Source: an uncultured Granulosicoccaceae bacterium (GTDB taxonomy: Bacteria; Pseudomonadota; Gammaproteobacteria; Granulosicoccales; Granulosicoccaceae). From it: 64,000 nucleotides of DNA. How positions within the stretch are numbered: the stretch's first letter is position 1; each line of letters opens with the position of its first letter. The notes under the pieces are model-generated. The model ran no database searches. It saw only the letters and a list, made by a program, of their open reading frames with translations, and had not been told where the DNA came from. This document shows positions 54,815 to 64,000 of this stretch, in pieces. The stretch covers positions 31,514 through 95,513 of the forward strand of contig CALLBO010000004.1 of the NCBI GenBank assembly GCA_937998875.1. The letters are read 5' to 3'. The translations under genes and the position numbers were made by a program.

Positions 54815-54918
54815 GACAGACCGCCGAAGCGGCTTTTGCTGGAGTTATTACAATAGACAATAGAGATTGAGATGGATTCTGCACTGGCGAATCCCAACTG
54901 CAAAGTCGCACACCGCGG

Positions 54919-55038
54919 TCAGGCCCTCTGAATCGCTTCGGGTTCAGTGCGGCTCAGACGGATCAGCGCACGAAGCGCCACAAATGTAGCCGCAAGCGCA
55001 AAACAATTTCCCAGTACCAAAATGATGAATACACCCAT
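54919..55038 (-). CDS. Small single-pass membrane protein
   Basis: 39 residues from ATG 55038: one hydrophobic helix (GVFIILVLGNCFALAATFVA) then a basic and polar tail (LRALIRLSRTEPEAI). GGAG lies 10 bases upstream of the ATG. A strong rho-independent terminator follows at 54779-54814, so it appears to be its own short transcription unit. Function unknown. Confidence 0.5.
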   Translation of the reverse strand: MGVFIILVLGNCFALAATFVALRALIRLSRTEPEAIQRA

Positions 55039-55277
55039 AATTCTTCAGCTCCGCAATAAACTATGCTGAGTATTAAAGCAGTTAATCCTGACAATGCCAG
55101 GATGGAAATCTGATCAATTATGGCAATACTGCTTGCTCCGCTAGCGGGATCAGTTCAGCCTGCGCCTTTATGTATGCACGCACGACCGCACCGGAACCTG
55201 AAAATCCTGCACAAACCGCAACCAGTGCGACACCGCTATACTGTGATTGACGCGAAAGTTGAACAACGGATATCTCA

Positions 55278-56672
55278 ATGCACTCGCCACAACAGCACCT
55301 GGCCGCCCTTTGGCACGACCTCAATCTGCCAGCCGATGCGCTGGCCCGTGTCAAACTCGATGGCACCGATCCGGTACTGCCCTCATCTTTCGCCGTGGGT
55401 ACTGCTGCACAGGTAAGCATGGCCGCCGCTGCATCAATGGCTGCTGTAATAGGTACACACCACGGATTGCCGGAACAGTCTGTCACCGTAGATATGCTGG
55501 AGGCGGCAATCGAATGCACCGGCCACTTTACCCTAGATGATGTAGAGACGCCGAAGTTCGCAGAGCTGTCCGGCTTATATCAGTGCCGCGACGGCTGGCT
55601 GCGTTTGCACGCAAATTTTGAACATCACAGAGACGCTGCATTACAGGTTGCAGGCCTGGCCACAGGTGCGACCACAGCAAGATCAGCGCTGGAAGCAAAA
55701 ACACTCTACTGGGATAAGCAGGCGCTGGAAGATGCCATACTTGACAATGGTGGTGCATGTGCGGTGGTTAGAACTTTTGATGAGTGGGATGCAACACCAC
55801 AGGCAAACGCAGTCTCACAACTGCCACTGGTAGAAATCACCAAGACAGGTGATGCAAAACCTCGCACTGTTGATCCGCTTAGTAACTGTCAACAACCGCT
55901 GAGTGGAATACGCATACTTGATTTAACCAGAATTCTGGCAGGCCCGGTTTGCGGGAAAACACTCGCCGCCTACGGCGCTGATGTGATGCTGATTAACTCT
56001 CCGGCGTTACCGAACATAGACAGCATTATAGAAACCAGCCGCGGAAAATTATCTGCCCATATTGATCTGAAAAAAACCACAGACAAAAACAAATTACATA
56101 ACTTGCTCATGGACACCGATGCCCTGGTGCAGGGTTATAGACCCGGATCACTCTCAGCACTTGGAGTCACCCCGGAGTCACTCGCAGAAATTAAGCCGGG
56201 GATCGTATACACAAGCCTGAGTGCCTACGGTCGCAGAGGTCCCTGGTGCAATCGAAGGGGTTTTGATTCGCTGCTGCAAAGTGCCAGTGGCATCAATATG
56301 GCGGAAGCAGGAGCGAAGGGAACAGACCATCCTGCCGCATTGCCGGTACAGATTCTCGATTATGCCAGCGGCTTTTTGATGGCATTCGGCACACAGGCCG
56401 CCCTCTACAAACAGCAGACCGAGGGCGGCAGCTGGCATGTACAAGTGTCACTGGCGCGCACTGGCTTGTGGTTGCGATCGTTGGGACAAAATGCCGCATG
56501 GCTCGGTTGTGAAATGCCGGACATCGATCAGCATCTAAAAAGCTACAGCTCGACCTATGGCGACTTAAAAGCACTGCCACATCCACCTCGATTTTCCCAC
56601 ACAGATGTGAATTGGAACCGACCTTCAGCGCCACCCGGTACACACCAGCCTCTATGGGACCCGACCGTTTAA
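55278..56672 (+). CDS. Class III CoA-transferase family protein (CaiB/BaiF)
   Basis: 464 residues. The CaiB/BaiF core begins near residue 205 (LSGIRILDLTRILAGPVCGKTLAAYGAD) and ends near 440; the motif region SLSAYGRRGPW near 310-320 is also typical. A distinct N-terminal part (1-200) looks like a second, degenerate copy. The Asp used for the CoA-ester intermediate in class III enzymes should be near the ...ILDYASGFLMAFG segment (Asp about 358). Transfers CoA between carboxylates; substrates unknown. Confidence 0.85.
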   Translation: MHSPQQHLAALWHDLNLPADALARVKLDGTDPVLPSSFAVGTAAQVSMAAAASMAAVIGTHHGLPEQSVTVDMLEAAIECTGHFTLDDVETPKFAELSGLYQCRDGWLRLHANFEHHRDAALQVAGLATGATTARSALEAKTLYWDKQALEDAILDNGGACAVVRTFDEWDATPQANAVSQLPLVEITKTGDAKPRTVDPLSNCQQPLSGIRILDLTRILAGPVCGKTLAAYGADVMLINSPALPNIDSIIETSRGKLSAHIDLKKTTDKNKLHNLLMDTDALVQGYRPGSLSALGVTPESLAEIKPGIVYTSLSAYGRRGPWCNRRGFDSLLQSASGINMAEAGAKGTDHPAALPVQILDYASGFLMAFGTQAALYKQQTEGGSWHVQVSLARTGLWLRSLGQNAAWLGCEMPDIDQHLKSYSSTYGDLKALPHPPRFSHTDVNWNRPSAPPGTHQPLWDPTV

Positions 56673-56687
56673 CGACCGGTAGTAAAG

Positions 56688-57320
56688 TTAACCTACCTGC
56701 TCATGCATGAATTCAATCAGTTTGGTGGTATTTACCCGAAAATCATTGAAGGCAACCATACCGTCAGGATCGATCAGGATAATCCACGGCGTACCGCCAG
56801 TCCGGTACTTGATCATTGTGTCAGATATTTTTAAGCCTTCCGGGTCACCCGGGTCATGGCCCATCACTATCGGCAGTTGATATTCCACTTGCAGTTCTCG
56901 CACAGCATCCTGAGTGTTAGTGGTAAACCCCTCAAAAACCGTTTGAATCGCGGCAATGGCTACCTTCGGATTTTCATAAAACTCTTTTGCAAAAGCCTGC
57001 AAAAACGGAAACCCGCTTGCATGGCAACCGGGACACCAGTTTTGAAAACACTTCAAAACTATCCATTTACCCCTGGAGTCTGCAATGGAGAACTTGGAGC
57101 GATCACCATCGGCGTCAATCCAGTATTCAATATCGAGCTCAGGGGCTTCATGACCCTTTATACCGTACTTTGAATCCTCCGATGCACCAAGATCAGCCGC
57201 TGCATTTGCAAAACCATTCAGGACACCATTAGAAAGCGTTGCAAGCCCTATCGTCTGAGCAGATCTTTTAAGGACGTGGCGGCGCCCGATGCTACGAAGC
57301 GGATTCATTGATTGCGCCAT
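56688..57320 (-). CDS. Tat-exported thioredoxin-like protein (TlpA/AhpC-type)
   Basis: About 210 residues. The N-terminus has a twin-arginine motif (GRRHVLKRSAQ) and a hydrophobic stretch, so it is probably folded before export to the periplasm. The thioredoxin-like domain contains NWCPGC, a CxxC redox pair. Likely a disulfide reductase or peroxiredoxin-like enzyme. ATG 57320 has GGAG two bases upstream; 57308 and 57341 are alternatives. Convergent with the CoA-transferase gene. Confidence 0.8.
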   Translation of the reverse strand: MAQSMNPLRSIGRRHVLKRSAQTIGLATLSNGVLNGFANAAADLGASEDSKYGIKGHEAPELDIEYWIDADGDRSKFSIADSRGKWIVLKCFQNWCPGCHASGFPFLQAFAKEFYENPKVAIAAIQTVFEGFTTNTQDAVRELQVEYQLPIVMGHDPGDPEGLKISDTMIKYRTGGTPWIILIDPDGMVAFNDFRVNTTKLIEFMHEQVG

Positions 57321-57530
57321 TCTCCGGCTGTGATAAAACACTGTTGAGTTTCGAGTTCAATGCTACGGTTTAGTTCCATCTGAATATACAGTAGTTCGTC
57401 GCAGCATCGGTTTCAGAGAGCCGGGTTCAATTTCAGAAAATCTAACTCGCAACATCCCGTATATGCCGGTTCAGGCCTGCAATTCGCCTGTGATAACATA
57501 ACTCTCATTGATTTCACAAGATTCTGTGCC

Positions 57531-58709
57531 ATGAGACAAACCGGCCGCCACTTCTTACAGATTCCCGGCCCAAGTGCTGTTCCTGATCGTATTTTGCGCG
57601 CTATCGATATGCCTGTTGTCGATCACCGCGGACCTGACTTTTCAGAGCTCGGTTATCGCGTACTTAACGGTATAAAAGGAATCTTCAAGACCACGCAACC
57701 GGTTATCATCTATCCGTCGTCAGGTACCGGTGCCTGGGAGGCTGCACTGGTAAACGCATTGAACCCGGGTGATGAGGTGTTGATGGTAGAGACCGGTCAC
57801 TTTGCGAGTTTGTGGAAATCACTGGCAGAAAAAGTACAACTCAAGCCAACACTTATTGCAACAGACTGGCGTCGAGGTGCGGATCCGGATTTGGTAGAAG
57901 ATGCGCTTAGGAAAGACGGTTCACACAGGGTTAAAGCGGTTTGTGTTGTACACAATGAAACCTCAACCGGGTGCACGTCGCAGATAGCGGCGATTCGTCA
58001 GGCTATTGATAACGCGAACCACCCCGCTTTATTAATGGTCGATACTATTTCCGGACTGGCTTCGTGTGATTTTCGCTTTGATGAATGGGGTGTGGATGTC
58101 GCGGTCTCCGGTTCGCAAAAAGGGTTAATGCTGCCACCCGGCCTGTCGTTTAATGCGGTCAGCAAGAAAGCAGTCGCAGCAAATAAGAACTCGAAGATAC
58201 CCAGGTCATACTGGGCGTGGGATGAAATGCTTTCTGCCAACGAACGCGGCTATTTTCCGTATACTCCGGCAACAAATCTGCTTTATGGCCTTGCAGAAGC
58301 GATTGATATGCTCAACGAAGAAGGTCTGGAGAATGTCTTTATAAGACATCAGCGGCACTCCATAGCCACAAGAGCGGCTGTGGCCACATGGGGCCTTGAA
58401 ACACAATGTACGGTAAACGAAGAACATTCGCCCGTACTCACCGCTGTTCGTACGCCGGAAGGACACGATGCAGACCACCTTCGACGTACCATACTCAAAC
58501 ATTATAATATGTCGCTTGGCAATGGATTATCCAACGTGCAGTCCCGTGTGTTTCGCATCGGGCATCTTGGTGACTTCAATGATCTGATGTTGATGGGTAC
58601 TCTCACGGGCATCGAGATGGGGTTACACCTGGCGTCAATACCGCATCAGACCGGCGGTACACAATCTGCACTGGACCTCTTAAAGAACACACCGGCAAGT
58701 CACGTCTAA
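57531..58709 (+). CDS. Class V aminotransferase (serine/alanine-glyoxylate aminotransferase type)
   Basis: 392-residue PLP enzyme. N-terminal PGPSAVPDRILRAIDMP (12-28) and DHRGPDF (31-37) are typical of alanine- or serine-glyoxylate aminotransferases; PLP lysine is Lys197 in SGSQKGLMLPPG. It makes glycine from glyoxylate with serine, alanine or a related amino donor. It lies 36 bases upstream of an FMN 2-hydroxyacid oxidase that could produce glyoxylate from glycolate, and the two are probably one transcript. The amino donor cannot be told; aspartate-glyoxylate enzymes belong to the same family. Confidence 0.9.
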   Translation: MRQTGRHFLQIPGPSAVPDRILRAIDMPVVDHRGPDFSELGYRVLNGIKGIFKTTQPVIIYPSSGTGAWEAALVNALNPGDEVLMVETGHFASLWKSLAEKVQLKPTLIATDWRRGADPDLVEDALRKDGSHRVKAVCVVHNETSTGCTSQIAAIRQAIDNANHPALLMVDTISGLASCDFRFDEWGVDVAVSGSQKGLMLPPGLSFNAVSKKAVAANKNSKIPRSYWAWDEMLSANERGYFPYTPATNLLYGLAEAIDMLNEEGLENVFIRHQRHSIATRAAVATWGLETQCTVNEEHSPVLTAVRTPEGHDADHLRRTILKHYNMSLGNGLSNVQSRVFRIGHLGDFNDLMLMGTLTGIEMGLHLASIPHQTGGTQSALDLLKNTPASHV

Positions 58710-58745
58710 GCAGCCATTTCCAAAGTAACAAAGCAGCCAAAGCTA

Positions 58746-59864
58746 ATGCCCAGTCAGATATTCACCGTCGAAGATGCGCGCGCTAAAGCAAAACGCAGAC
58801 TACCGAAAATGGTATTCGACTACATCGACGGCGCGGCCGGCAACGAACGACTTGCTGCTGAAAATATTTCTGCATTTGAAAACGTTAAACTACAGCCACG
58901 TGCGTTGGTTAATGTAGAAAACAGGAAGCTCAACAAATCTTTTCTGGGTAGGGACTGGGGTCTGCCATTCGGTATCGCACCGATGGGCATGTGTGATCTT
59001 GCCTGGCCCGGTGCTGATGAAATGCTTGCCGCGGCAGCAACAAAATTCAACATACCATTGGCTCTTTCTACAATGGCATCCAGCACCATAGAACAGACCC
59101 GAGAGCGCACTGGTGAGAACGCATGGTTCCAGTTTTATGTCAGCGGCAGTAAAGAGCCTGCAATGAAACTGATAGACCGCGTCGCTGCAGCCGGATACAC
59201 CAACCTTTTGTTTACCGTTGACGTTCCACAGGTTGCACCGCGGGTAAGAGATTTGCGAAACGGCTTCCAGGCACCTCTTAAAATAGGCCCGAAACAATTT
59301 ATCGATTTTGCGCTACATCCGCAATGGTCTATCAGCAGCCTGCTCAAAGGTGTTCCAACACTTGCAAACGTAGAAACCGAGGCTGACGGTCAATTCAAAC
59401 GCGACAGTGGTAGAGGCGGTGTGGACTGGGACTTTCTTAACTACCTGCGTGACTACTGGCCGCACAAGCTGATTGTAAAAGGCGTGTTATCCACACAAGA
59501 TGCGGTAAGGATGAAACAAGCAGGTGTAGATGGTATCTATGTTTCTAATCACGGCGGCAGACAACTGGACAGCGCCCCGCCTTCTGTTGTAGTCCTGCCC
59601 CTGATGCGCAAGGCGCTGGGAGAGGAGTATCCGATCCTGCTGGACAGCGGCATAAGAGACGGCGAAAGCATAGTTAAGGCTTTAGCGCTCGGGGCAGATT
59701 TTGTCATGATGGGGCGGCCATATTCCTACGCCATTGGCGCAGACGGACAACGCGGTCTTGATACGGTTGTTGAATTACTGGCAGGTCAAATCAGTGCTGC
59801 TATGGCACAGATCGGAGTGACAGATATCGCCACCTTAGATACACACAATTTGTTTAACTACTGA
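58746..59864 (+). CDS. FMN-dependent alpha-hydroxyacid oxidase/dehydrogenase
   Basis: 372 residues of the glycolate oxidase / L-lactate dehydrogenase family. FDYIDGAAGNE near 24-34 opens the barrel, Lys245 in LIVKGV binds FMN N1, and catalytic His269 with the Arg two residues later sits in SNHGGRQLD. The substrate may be glycolate, lactate or mandelate. The position after a glyoxylate aminotransferase favours glycolate or a related 2-hydroxyacid. Confidence 0.92.
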   Translation: MPSQIFTVEDARAKAKRRLPKMVFDYIDGAAGNERLAAENISAFENVKLQPRALVNVENRKLNKSFLGRDWGLPFGIAPMGMCDLAWPGADEMLAAAATKFNIPLALSTMASSTIEQTRERTGENAWFQFYVSGSKEPAMKLIDRVAAAGYTNLLFTVDVPQVAPRVRDLRNGFQAPLKIGPKQFIDFALHPQWSISSLLKGVPTLANVETEADGQFKRDSGRGGVDWDFLNYLRDYWPHKLIVKGVLSTQDAVRMKQAGVDGIYVSNHGGRQLDSAPPSVVVLPLMRKALGEEYPILLDSGIRDGESIVKALALGADFVMMGRPYSYAIGADGQRGLDTVVELLAGQISAAMAQIGVTDIATLDTHNLFNY

Positions 59865-59928
59865 ACATCGCCAACAGCCTCCCATAGCGGGCACTGCATT
59901 GCTCCAAACTCTGCGCTTACCAAGCGTC

Positions 59929-60303
59929 CTATTTTTCTACCGGGCCACCGGCTTCTTTCCAGTCTGCAAATCCCCCGATATTTGTCACTGACTTGTAGCC
60001 CATCTCTTTCAGCGTTTTTCCTGCCAGAGCGGCTTGGCCACCAGCGCCACAAACAAGATATATATCTGTATCTTTTTTCAAAGATTTATTGTGGAACGGC
60101 ATTGCTTCATCAGCGGCAAACTCAATAAATCCACGGGGGATTCTGACAGCGCCGGCAATGGTACCGGTAGTAGAAATGTCAGCAGAATCTCTGACATCAA
60201 TAAAAACACCACCCTTGCCGTGTAGTGCAATGGCCTCTTCGGGTGACAGCTTGTCTACCTGTTTGTTGGCCTCATCCAGATACATTTTCGCGGATTTCAT
60301 CAT
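59929..60303 (-). CDS. Rhodanese-like domain protein
   Basis: 124 residues. The domain motifs FIDVRDSADI and the loop LVCGAGGQAALAG, with the catalytic Cys near 83, are visible. Convergent with the FMN oxidase gene. Start is 60303 or 60300 (adjacent ATGs). Probably a sulfur carrier or sulfurtransferase; no specific partner. Confidence 0.88.
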   Translation of the reverse strand: MMKSAKMYLDEANKQVDKLSPEEAIALHGKGGVFIDVRDSADISTTGTIAGAVRIPRGFIEFAADEAMPFHNKSLKKDTDIYLVCGAGGQAALAGKTLKEMGYKSVTNIGGFADWKEAGGPVEK

Positions 60304-60494
60304 TAGCTCCCAGTTAATGGCCGACAGAATAAACTATTCGCTCGGGTTCCTACAAGTGGCCAACGTTTGTCACAGCAGGAATATCCAGTGCCAACACAGC
60401 AACTGACAGCGCTAGCCCGAATTTGCACGTGGTTAATGAGTTGGGAAACACCGATGTGGATATTGCCGTCGGGTTACTGCCGGAGAGCTATTTA

Positions 60495-61445
60495 TTACCC
60501 CGAGGAACAGTTGGCCAATCGCTGGTAAACGTCCATAAACGCGTCAGCTATGTGATTTTCGCCGACCGGGTTCGGATGAATAAGATCGTTCAACATCATT
60601 GATTCCGTGTAGCCGGATCGCACATCCACCAACTTAAGTAAGGGATCAAACCTTTCCAGAACCATTTCCTCTATGCGATCACCGAGACTTTCAATATCTC
60701 GGGCAATACCGGGGTAAGGACTCTCACTGAACCAGGGGATCACATTCGCGATCAGCACAAGCGTCTCGGATTGCGTTCGATAGATGGTTTCGAGCAACTC
60801 TTCAATGTCATTCAATGCATTGCCTACACCCTGCTGGTTGAACACGTCAAATGAACCAACATGTAGCAGCACGACATCGGGCCGATACGTTTCCATGGAC
60901 ACACGAATACCCGGATTACTGCCAGCAGAAGAATCGTAACCAGTTAAAAAGTGATCGGCACGGTTAGACGAATAGCCCTCATGTGCACCGTGGTAACCAT
61001 CAGCGGATGAATTATCAGCCGAATCTGAAGTTAACTGTGAACCGACCATCGTATAACTGCAGGAGGCAGCTAGCATGAGCGCAGTTAACTCCCGCCGATA
61101 GCTCGACATACCGGCAACCCCGTGAGTTATTGAATCACCCACCGCCATTATTTTTATCGAGCCTTGCGCCGCACGCTCGGCAAGGAAAGCAGCAGCGACA
61201 GTACCGGTAGAAGCGTCGTTATCAGAAGCCTCATCATCTATAAAAAATGACGGGGTTCCAATAAGTGTGTTCGATCCAGTGGCAGATCCTGTAGCGGGCA
61301 CAGTTGCAGCATCATCAAGCAGAGGCTGGTCAGCTAAGGGATCGGTGATGATCAACTTTTCACCGTCACAACCGGACAGCACAGTGACGATTGCCATTGT
61401 TGCTGCTAGATATATTACACGGCCTGAAAATAACGGAATTATCAA
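60495..61445 (-). CDS. GDSL/SGNH-family esterase lipoprotein
   Basis: 316 residues. The signal ends in VLSGC, with lipidated Cys26. A Ser/Thr/Asp-rich linker follows (about 35-95). The SGNH hydrolase domain starts at MAVGDSITHG (Ser near 104), has LHVGSFDVF as block III (Asn-less variant: G-S-F-D) and ends with DLIHPN (catalytic Asp/His). It is probably an outer-membrane or periplasmic esterase. The 63.0-kb gene also encodes a secreted esterase, so both may serve polymer deacylation. Confidence 0.85.
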   Translation of the reverse strand: MIIPLFSGRVIYLAATMAIVTVLSGCDGEKLIITDPLADQPLLDDAATVPATGSATGSNTLIGTPSFFIDDEASDNDASTGTVAAAFLAERAAQGSIKIMAVGDSITHGVAGMSSYRRELTALMLAASCSYTMVGSQLTSDSADNSSADGYHGAHEGYSSNRADHFLTGYDSSAGSNPGIRVSMETYRPDVVLLHVGSFDVFNQQGVGNALNDIEELLETIYRTQSETLVLIANVIPWFSESPYPGIARDIESLGDRIEEMVLERFDPLLKLVDVRSGYTESMMLNDLIHPNPVGENHIADAFMDVYQRLANCSSG

Positions 61446-61586
61446 GAGCTGCTTCCATACGTAGAGTTAAATCCAGCTAACTGATGTGGAGCAACAGTTG
61501 TTGGACACCCTATTTATGTAGTCGACGATCTTTGATTTGTCACGCTACTGACGTCAGATTATTAGCGTCTCATGAAGTTTTGCAGC

Positions 61587-62702
61587 TTAAATTAGGCTAC
61601 TGATCAGCCGGTCATAGATCGGGAGTAGCTCTGATGTTTTATATCGCTGAATCGCGGTTTGCAGCCGCACAGTAGGTTTTGCGGAGGTTTCGATGATCCA
61701 CAGGAGCTTTTGATAAAGCATATCAACCTCCTGGGCTTCGCTGAGTGTCGCGCTGTCTGGCGCAGTTACCGAATACAGATACTCCTTGCATATGTATTCG
61801 GGGTACGCCATCCGATCCGGCGCAATCGGGATACACCCCGCAGCGATTGCTTCCTGCATTCCGAGACCCTGAAAATCATGTAACGCTGCAGAAACGACAA
61901 TGTCGGCACTGGCAAGAATCTGCTGATACTTTTCTATCGGCTGAAATCCCCAGGTTACGATGCAGTCACCGTGGTCTTTTTGAAACTCATTGAAGCAGTC
62001 TGGCGTTTGCCTGAATGACTGTCCCATCACGTGCAGCGAAACTCTGACACCTGTTGCGAGCAATTTTTTTATAGCGGCAAAAAAAACCTGTGGTTGTTTG
62101 TCATACTCCCACCTGTGATTCCAGAGAATTTCTACCGTCTTATTGTTGTTTGCTGTCATCAAAGATGAGAGTTCCTCTCGAACCGGTACCGGCACAACAA
62201 TAGAGCGAGTCGGTAATTCATCCAGCAGATTTTTAGGCGTGCCATCCGGCATCTTTGCCAGCAGCTGACGCGCTCCCTCGAAAAACGAATCGCGATTGTA
62301 CTCAGAGTTAAACACAAGTTTATCTGCCACCAATGCGCTGTAGATGCTGGTCAACTGCGCATTAATCAGGTTGTTGTTGGCCTGCCTCTGGGGGTATGCA
62401 AACTGATTTTCATGAAAGTACAGAAGTGTCGATGCAGACCCGAGGTGAGGCAGTAAACCACGCAGATTGCAAAGGTCGACCATAGACGTTGCAACAATAA
62501 GATCATAGTTCTCGTTAACTGCCGGGTGCTGATAGGCAAACGTAAGTGCATTGCTGCGGACTCGCCAATAGAAGTGCCTGTCAGGCAGAGCAATTGAGGT
62601 CCAGCCAAAGTGTGGTAACCCACTTACCAGCTGCTCTGACCAGTATCGGTGACTCGCAGCGTGATAACCGGAAAGAAGTAACACATTCGAATCTGAGGAC
62701 AT
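61587..62702 (-). CDS. Glycosyltransferase, tRNA-queuosine mannosyltransferase-like (DUF3524)
   Basis: 371 residues. N-terminal DUF3524/QTMAN domain (LLLSGYHAASHRYWSEQL near 8-25; FHENQFAYPQ near 95-104) and a GT-B glycosyltransferase C-terminal domain (about 185-360; EILWNHRWEYDKQPQ, MQEAIAAGCIPIAPDR). In animals QTMAN (GTDC1) adds mannose to queuosine in tRNA-Asp; bacterial relatives are annotated by homology. No nearby queuosine genes. Confidence 0.88.
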   Translation of the reverse strand: MSSDSNVLLLSGYHAASHRYWSEQLVSGLPHFGWTSIALPDRHFYWRVRSNALTFAYQHPAVNENYDLIVATSMVDLCNLRGLLPHLGSASTLLYFHENQFAYPQRQANNNLINAQLTSIYSALVADKLVFNSEYNRDSFFEGARQLLAKMPDGTPKNLLDELPTRSIVVPVPVREELSSLMTANNNKTVEILWNHRWEYDKQPQVFFAAIKKLLATGVRVSLHVMGQSFRQTPDCFNEFQKDHGDCIVTWGFQPIEKYQQILASADIVVSAALHDFQGLGMQEAIAAGCIPIAPDRMAYPEYICKEYLYSVTAPDSATLSEAQEVDMLYQKLLWIIETSAKPTVRLQTAIQRYKTSELLPIYDRLISSLI

Positions 62703-63049
62703 TTTAGATAACCGGCCAACCCTGGTTCGGGTCTACCTTAATTACGCGAAACAGTATTGGTGACGCAAGATATTGAGTACAATAAGCATTTCATAAGATC
62801 GATAGCGGAAATAGCCGGTATCATCCGCGCCTCCGCATCCCACTTTTCGCCATTTTTTCTGACGATTAATGTTACCACCCGCGGGAGCCTGGTTATATCC
62901 GCAACTGGTTTATAGAACCTTATGGCAAATTGTAATGACATACATGTTGTCATGACATTTCAAATTCACTACTCTACACCCGTTTGCAGAATACCCGGCA
63001 TGACAGCCGCCCTCTCACACCGCACTATTTGTATGGATAACTAAGGATT
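62703..63049. promoter_or_regulatory. Intergenic region upstream of the modular esterase
   Basis: No gene seen. It must contain the promoters of the glycosyltransferase (minus) and esterase (plus). An inverted repeat ATGACA-N7-TGTCAT at 62935-62953 lies about 97 bases before the esterase start and may be an operator. Confidence 0.35.

Positions 63050-64000
<951 letters not shown>

Overview
The window reads as a chromosomal segment of a Gram-negative, probably marine, gammaproteobacterium. This is an inference from gene content: a Coq7 ubiquinone hydroxylase, an ATP-dependent PEP carboxykinase, many lipoproteins with clear lipoboxes, an LplT/PlsC-type fusion, a DUF1127 protein, CBM10-like repeats and a QTMAN-type glycosyltransferase. 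Base composition is near 50% GC. No rRNA, tRNA, CRISPR array, prophage or complete transposase gene was recognised.

Bases 1-11.4 kb are mostly housekeeping: the 5' part of pckA, several envelope lipoproteins, an alpha/beta hydrolase, a tight three-gene sulfur/glutathione unit (gamma-glutamyltransferase-like, class V desulfurase-like, cystathionine beta-synthase), and an MFS-acyltransferase fusion. Bases 11.4-18.4 kb hold a myo-inositol catabolic locus, iolD-iolC-iolB-aldolase on the minus strand and iolE-iolG on the plus strand. A second inositol locus lies at 27.7-32.2 kb: a LacI regulator, a small membrane protein and a sugar ABC importer. Both loci carry the same perfect 14-bp palindrome in their divergent promoter regions, which ties them into one probable regulon. 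Between them are a PLP decarboxylase, LysR and AraC/GyrI regulators, GFA, GST and aldo/keto reductase genes, and several non-coding repeats. These include a three-copy tandem array of a 222-225 bp element with inverted ends and a fourth, diverged copy at 23.5 kb.

Bases 32.4-35.3 kb carry a ureohydrolase, coq7, a TPR protein and a lipoprotein. Bases 35.4-40.6 kb carry the most unusual unit: a minus-strand operon of an animal-type haem peroxidase, a 494-residue protein of unknown family, a class 3 lipase, a membrane-anchored unknown and a 49-residue secreted protein. A frameshifted gene remnant follows. Bases 41-43 kb hold a rhodanese, an alkyltransferase-like DNA repair protein whose reactive Cys is Trp, and an EamA transporter. 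Bases 43.1-50.2 kb are a signalling cluster with a hybrid kinase, a LuxR-type regulator, an AraC-type regulator and a beta-propeller sensor kinase.

Bases 50.3-54.6 kb hold a split glutamate-synthase-like set with a glutamine-synthetase-like gene (GlxBCD/GlnT or N-methylglutamate synthase/GmaS type). A 39-codon membrane ORF with its own terminator, a class III CoA-transferase, a Tat-exported redoxin, a class V aminotransferase, an FMN 2-hydroxyacid oxidase and a rhodanese follow; the aminotransferase and oxidase suggest glyoxylate or 2-hydroxyacid metabolism. The end has a GDSL lipoprotein, a QTMAN-like glycosyltransferase and the 5' part of a secreted modular esterase with four CBM10-like repeats and a Pro-Glu linker.
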